Part shown: positions 5,539 through 8,072 of the stretch, in pieces | Layout: each line of letters opens with the position of its first letter | Position numbering within the stretch: position 1 is the first letter of the stretch | NCBI GenBank assembly: GCA_002432085.1 | Contig: DJFN01000199.1 | Coordinates: forward strand, 3,658-11,729 | Direction: 5' to 3' | DNA length: 8,072 nt | Origin: Flavobacteriales bacterium UBA5871 | GTDB taxonomy: Bacteria; Bacteroidota; Bacteroidia; Flavobacteriales_D; Crocinitomicaceae | Made by a program: the position numbers and the translations under genes | Notes under the pieces: generated by a model | Database searches by the model: none | Told to the model about the DNA's origin: nothing | The model's input: the letters and a program-made list of their open reading frames with translations, nothing else

Positions 5539-5580
5539 AAAAGAAAAAGCGAATCACTACGTAATCCGCTTTTTCTTTTT
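5539..5580. terminator. Bidirectional intrinsic terminator with 13-bp stem
   Basis: AAAAGAAAAAGCG (5539-5551) is the exact reverse complement of CGCTTTTTCTTTT (5567-5579), with a 15-base loop containing TACGTA. T-rich tails exist on both strands. On the minus strand the stem follows the partial tRNA 3' end at 5581-5597, the arrangement expected for a tRNA terminator. A further copy of the left arm lies at 5470-5482. Confidence 0.7.
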
Positions 5581-5597
5581 GTGATCCCGAGAGGATT
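5581..5597 (-). other. Partial copy of a tRNA 3' end (possible att remnant or tRNA relic)
   Basis: The plus-strand sequence GTGATCCCGAGAGGATT matches the 3' end of the tRNA-Arg gene at 5747-5763 (GTGACCCTGAGAGGATT) at 15 of 17 positions and in the same orientation. Nothing upstream on the minus strand completes a cloverleaf, and no matching 5' acceptor strand is seen. Next to it, AGAGGAT (5590-5596) pairs with ATCCTCT (5608-5614), like a distorted T-arm. It could be a relic of a duplicated tRNA, a remnant attachment site, or chance. Confidence 0.4.
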
Positions 5598-5632
5598 ATT
5601 TTTCATGATCCTCTAGTGACCGACGTGCAGTG

Positions 5633-5743
5633 GATGAAAGCATCAACGCATTGCATGCGTGTTTGCTTTTTTGTAGGGCCGAACTTTGAGCAAGCTCAGT
5701 CCGGCTCCACAAAAAAAGCACCTGCTTGGCAGATGCTTTCATC
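5633..5743. repeat. 111-bp inverted repeat with inward-facing terminator hairpins
   Basis: The outer arms GATGAAAGCATC (5633-5644) and GATGCTTTCATC (5732-5743) are perfect 12-bp complements. The left arm contains a rightward terminator-like hairpin: AAAGCA and ACGCA pair with TGCGT and TGCTTT (5637-5669), followed by T's to 5672. The right arm contains the leftward tRNA terminator. The centre (5673-5710) is itself an imperfect palindrome around GAGC-AA-GCTC (5688-5697), flanked by GGGCCGAACT and AGTCCGGCTC. The hairpin loops of the two arms differ, so this is a symmetrical arrangement rather than an exact copy. No protein gene lies in it. Confidence 0.6.
5711..5739 (-). terminator. Intrinsic terminator of tRNA-Arg
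   Basis: Read on the minus strand, AAAGCATCTGC pairs with GCAGGTGCTTT around a CAA loop, giving 11 base pairs with one G-U pair, followed by a run of seven T's. It begins 8 bases after the 3' end of the tRNA, so it ends the tRNA transcript. Confidence 0.85.
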
Positions 5744-5747
5744 AGAG

Positions 5748-5821
5748 TGACCCTGAGAGGATTCGAACCTCCAACCAACAGAACCGGAATCTGTCATTCT
5801 ATCCAATTGAACTACAGGGCC
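5748..5821 (-). tRNA. tRNA-Arg, anticodon CCG
   Basis: The minus strand folds into a standard 74-base cloverleaf. The acceptor GGCCCTG pairs with CAGGGTC (one G-U), and the discriminator base is A. The D-arm is GTTC-AATTGGATA-GAAT. The anticodon arm is ACAGA-TTCCGGT-TCTGT, the variable loop TGGTT, and the T-arm GGAGG-TTCGAAT-CCTCT. The anticodon CCG (complement of 5785-5787) reads the arginine codon CGG. CCA is not encoded and must be added by the CCA-adding enzyme. A terminator follows closely, and a consensus -7 box lies about 30 bases upstream, so it is probably a single-gene unit. Confidence 0.95.
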
Positions 5822-5851
5822 AAAAACGCCCGGATTCTGCCGGACGAAGGC

Positions 5852-5859
5852 CAAATTTA
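5852..5859 (-). promoter_or_regulatory. -7 box of the tRNA-Arg promoter
   Basis: The minus strand reads TAAATTTG, a perfect TAnnTTTG match. The predicted start is near 5845, leaving a leader of about 24 bases before the tRNA. That leader contains a small hairpin with CCGG at 5830-5833 and 5840-5843. The upstream -33 element is not clear. Confidence 0.5.
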
Positions 5860-5862
5860 CGC

Positions 5863-5892
5863 GTTTTTTCCACCACAAGACGGTTTTTTCCA
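5863..5892. repeat. Direct repeat GTTTTTTCCA, 20 bp apart, between divergent promoters
   Basis: GTTTTTTCCA occurs at 5863-5872 and again at 5883-5892, offset by exactly 20 bases. The pair lies between the leftward tRNA -7 box and the rightward porZ -7 box, covering the -33 regions of both. The T6 tracts two helical turns apart could bend the DNA or form a shared protein-binding site. Confidence 0.4.
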
Positions 5893-5893
5893 A

Positions 5894-5901
5894 TAATTTT
5901 G
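5894..5901 (+). promoter_or_regulatory. -7 box of the porZ promoter
   Basis: TAATTTTG is a perfect TAnnTTTG match. The predicted start is near 5905, giving a 30-base leader to the ATG at 5935. No clear TTTG is found 19-21 bases upstream. Confidence 0.5.
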
Positions 5902-5934
5902 ATCTGCCTGCGTTTTACACATCAAACTGATTTC

Positions 5935-8072
5935 ATGCTGCGTTTACTTGGTTTCCTGGCACTGCTCCTTCCCTTCGCTTCCACTGCCCAGATTGGTATG
6001 GGACAATGGCGAATGCACATTCCTGCATCCGAAGCAATCGACGTGGCTGCCGGGAACGGCATTATCATGACGGCGCTCAGCAGCGGCGTGCTGGAATACG
6101 ACATCGCAGCGGGCGAAAACCGCCTGATGAACAACCTCAACGCACTTTCGGATATCGATGTGAGCTGCATCGTTTACGAGCCGCAAACGCACTCCTTTTT
6201 CATCGGTTACGAGAACGGAAATATCGACCGCTATACGTCTTCGGGATCCATTATCAACATTCCGGCTATCAAGCTGGCAGCCATTACCGGAAGCAAACGC
6301 ATCAACAAAATGGTCGCTGCCAACGGGAAAATCTATGTCGCGTGCGGTTTCGGCGTTGTACTTCTCGATCCGGCCAACAGCGAAGTCGACGATACCTGGT
6401 ATCCGACAGACGGCCTTACGGGCGTGAACGACCTGGCTTTCCGAGGCGATTCGGTTTATGTACTGACCGAGCAACGCCTTTACCGCGGGAACATCAACAA
6501 TGCGTTCCTGATCGACCCGACGCAGTGGACCATCGATGCGAGATTGCCTGTTCCGATCGGCGCCACTTACGGAAATCTCGCTCAACACAACGACGAGCTA
6601 TATTTCTCCTACATCGATGCCGATGCGGGCGATTCCATCATGCACATCACGGCTACCGCTACGGAAAGCATTATCGGGGACCAGTTCGAAATGGATATCA
6701 AGCGCTTCGAGATCCAGGACGGCTTGTATTACGTCTATTTCGACAACGCGATGGTGGCCTTTAACAGCGATCTTTCGGTGAATTACGGCGTCGAAATGTA
6801 CAACAACCTTTCCGCAGCTCCGAAACGCGTGGTTCCTTACCAGGGATTGTATTGGGTGGCCGATAACCGCTACGGTCTGGTCCGTTTCCAGGGACAATTC
6901 CTGTATACGTTCATCCAGCGTGAAGGTCCGCCGAAAAACGAGTTCTTTTCCCTGAGCGGAGCCAAAGACAAAATTCTCGTAACAGGCGGCTCGATCGACC
7001 GCGTCGTGTTCAAATACAGCAGCGCCGGTGCTTATACGTTCATGGATGAAGCCTGGACGCTCTACGATCGTTCCAATCAGACGAACTGGACAGACGATCT
7101 GTGGGACATCGGCTCGGCGGCTGTCTATTCGGAAAACCTCGATCAGATGGCGCTTGGCTGCTATTGTCCGGAAGGCGTGGCTTTGGTGAACGGAACGCAG
7201 ATTTCGCAGGTTTACAATCCCGATAATTCCCTGCTCGAGCCAACGACGCTCGGCAATGGAAATGTCTGCGTTTCCGCCATGGAATACGACGAAGATGGCA
7301 ATCTCTGGATGCTGAACTGCTATTCCAACCTGCCGCTGAAAGTGCTGCTGGCCGATGGAACTTGGAAAGCCTTTGAAACCGGTTCTTCGACAGAAGCCAA
7401 ATTCACTTCGAAGCTTGTGATCGATGACAACGGAAACAAATGGTTCGGCGTTTACACGATCGGAATGGTGGGCTACAACGACAACGACACGCCTGAAAAT
7501 CCGAACGACGATATTTACAAGTTGCTCACCGACCAAAAAGGCCAGGGAAGCCTTCCTTCCAACAATGTAACGGCTGTTGCTGTCGACCGCGACAACGAAA
7601 TCTGGATCGGCACCGAAGCCGGTTTTGCCGTGCTCTACAACAGCGAAGGCATTTTCACATCGTCGAGCTACGATGCTTCGCGCATTCTGATCGATTTCGA
7701 AGGCAATATCGAGAACCTGCTCGGCGATACGTACATCACAGATATCGAGATCGATGGCGGCAACCGTAAATGGATCGGAACGGCCAGCTCGGGCATTTTC
7801 CTGCTTTCCGCCGACGGTCAGGAAGTTCTGGCACAATACACGAAAGACAACAGCCAGCTGATTTCCAACAACATTATGGACATGAAGTTCAACGACATCA
7901 GTGGCGAGCTGTTCATCGTTACGGACCAGGGACTCGTTTCTTTTCGCACCGATGCATCTGCTGAAGATACTGAATACGCTACCACAACGGTGTTCCCGAA
8001 TCCTGTAAAGCCGGATTATTTCGGGCCGATCACCATCCAGGGAATCCGCTACGATTCGGATGTGAAAATCAC
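5935..8072 (+). CDS. porZ: PorZ-like T9SS attachment-complex protein (3' end outside window)
   Basis: The frame from ATG 5935 is open to the right edge, giving 712 residues of a protein usually near 780. A signal peptide (MLRLLGFLALLLPFASTAQ) is followed by WRMHIPASEAIDVAAGNGII and FFIGYENGNIDRY (~77-89), the layout of the PorZ N-terminal beta-propeller. Later propeller blades show D.(D/G)N..W(I/F/M)G-type motifs: DEDGNLWM (452-), DDNGNKWFG (497-), DRDNEIWIGT (551-) and GGNRKWIGT (609-). From residue ~682 begins a sorting-domain-like region with VFPNPV (686-691). In Porphyromonas gingivalis, PorZ sits on the outer surface with PorU, PorV and PorQ. There it binds anionic lipopolysaccharide for attachment to T9SS cargo, and its own C-terminal domain is retained. 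An alternative is another two-propeller T9SS cargo protein. The gene is divergent from tRNA-Arg. Confidence 0.75.
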   Translation, partial: MLRLLGFLALLLPFASTAQIGMGQWRMHIPASEAIDVAAGNGIIMTALSSGVLEYDIAAGENRLMNNLNALSDIDVSCIVYEPQTHSFFIGYENGNIDRYTSSGSIINIPAIKLAAITGSKRINKMVAANGKIYVACGFGVVLLDPANSEVDDTWYPTDGLTGVNDLAFRGDSVYVLTEQRLYRGNINNAFLIDPTQWTIDARLPVPIGATYGNLAQHNDELYFSYIDADAGDSIMHITATATESIIGDQFEMDIKRFEIQDGLYYVYFDNAMVAFNSDLSVNYGVEMYNNLSAAPKRVVPYQGLYWVADNRYGLVRFQGQFLYTFIQREGPPKNEFFSLSGAKDKILVTGGSIDRVVFKYSSAGAYTFMDEAWTLYDRSNQTNWTDDLWDIGSAAVYSENLDQMALGCYCPEGVALVNGTQISQVYNPDNSLLEPTTLGNGNVCVSAMEYDEDGNLWMLNCYSNLPLKVLLADGTWKAFETGSSTEAKFTSKLVIDDNGNKWFGVYTIGMVGYNDNDTPENPNDDIYKLLTDQKGQGSLPSNNVTAVAVDRDNEIWIGTEAGFAVLYNSEGIFTSSSYDASRILIDFEGNIENLLGDTYITDIEIDGGNRKWIGTASSGIFLLSADGQEVLAQYTKDNSQLISNNIMDMKFNDISGELFIVTDQGLVSFRTDASAEDTEYATTTVFPNPVKPDYFGPITIQGIRYDSDVKI

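Noticed and set aside
5379..5616. Frames of 72-75 codons on both strands around 5400-5616
   Set aside because: They run through the palindromic repeat and the terminator, and give serine/leucine- or lysine-rich low-complexity peptides including the spurious LPTGR motif.
5581..5660. A second complete tRNA gene on the minus strand
   Set aside because: Only the 3' acceptor strand and a distorted T-arm are found. No matching 5' acceptor strand, D-arm or anticodon arm could be folded.
5696..5893. A 65-codon minus-strand frame containing VVQLDRMTDSGSVGWRFESS
   Set aside because: It is the translation of the tRNA-Arg gene, a familiar false protein pattern.
6006..6764. A 252-codon plus-strand frame rich in arginine and histidine
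   Set aside because: It is a shifted reading of the porZ-like gene, with no plausible start context or domain.
6598..7836. A 412-codon open frame on the minus strand
   Set aside because: It lies wholly inside the porZ-like frame, which has a signal peptide, propeller motifs and a sorting-domain start. The antisense product has no recognisable motif and low-complexity composition typical of a shadow frame.

Overview
The window looks like a chromosomal segment of a member of the Bacteroidota. The main evidence is the type IX secretion system (T9SS). One gene encodes a secreted protein with a C-terminal type A sorting domain, and another is very probably porZ, an outer-surface part of the T9SS attachment complex. 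Supporting evidence is several TAnnTTTG-type -7 promoter boxes, A-rich translation starts without clear Shine-Dalgarno sequences, and typical Bacteroidota intergenic palindromes. Base composition looks balanced by eye, and I cannot name an order or genus. No phage, transposase, CRISPR or classical defence locus is visible.

Layout, left to right. (1) The 3' end of a membrane-protein gene (to 239). (2) An intergenic element made of 8-bp units in both orientations with an internal hairpin (241-363). It abuts a 43-residue leftward fragment resembling a VOC/glyoxalase-family protein (357-488). (3) A leftward T9SS-exported protein (497-1330), divergent from an AlkA-like DNA glycosylase (1465-2124). 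The glycosylase overlaps the stop codon of a leftward secreted protein of unknown function (2121-2771). (4) A rightward unit: an XRE helix-turn-helix/pentapeptide-repeat fusion (3017-3904), a possible 27-residue basic aromatic peptide (3915-3998) and a strong intrinsic terminator (4017-4044). Phased ACAAC/GTTGT half-sites and a consensus -7 box precede it. (5) A DUF2200 protein (4117-4476), convergent with a leftward exported protein containing an internal tandem duplication (4485-5291). (6) A 640-base stretch without protein genes (5292-5934). It holds short repeats, terminators, a 17-bp partial copy of a tRNA 3' end, a 111-bp inverted repeat, and a leftward tRNA-Arg(CCG). (7) The tRNA promoter and the porZ promoter are back to back around a 20-bp-spaced direct repeat. 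porZ runs off the right edge.

Most genes look like independent short units. Two links are functional rather than positional. The 497-1330 product is a predicted T9SS cargo, and PorZ works in the outer-membrane complex that processes and anchors such cargo. The best candidate for an undescribed system is the XRE-pentapeptide/micropeptide unit with its phased upstream sites. The octamer element and the tRNA-flanking region are the most unusual non-coding structures.
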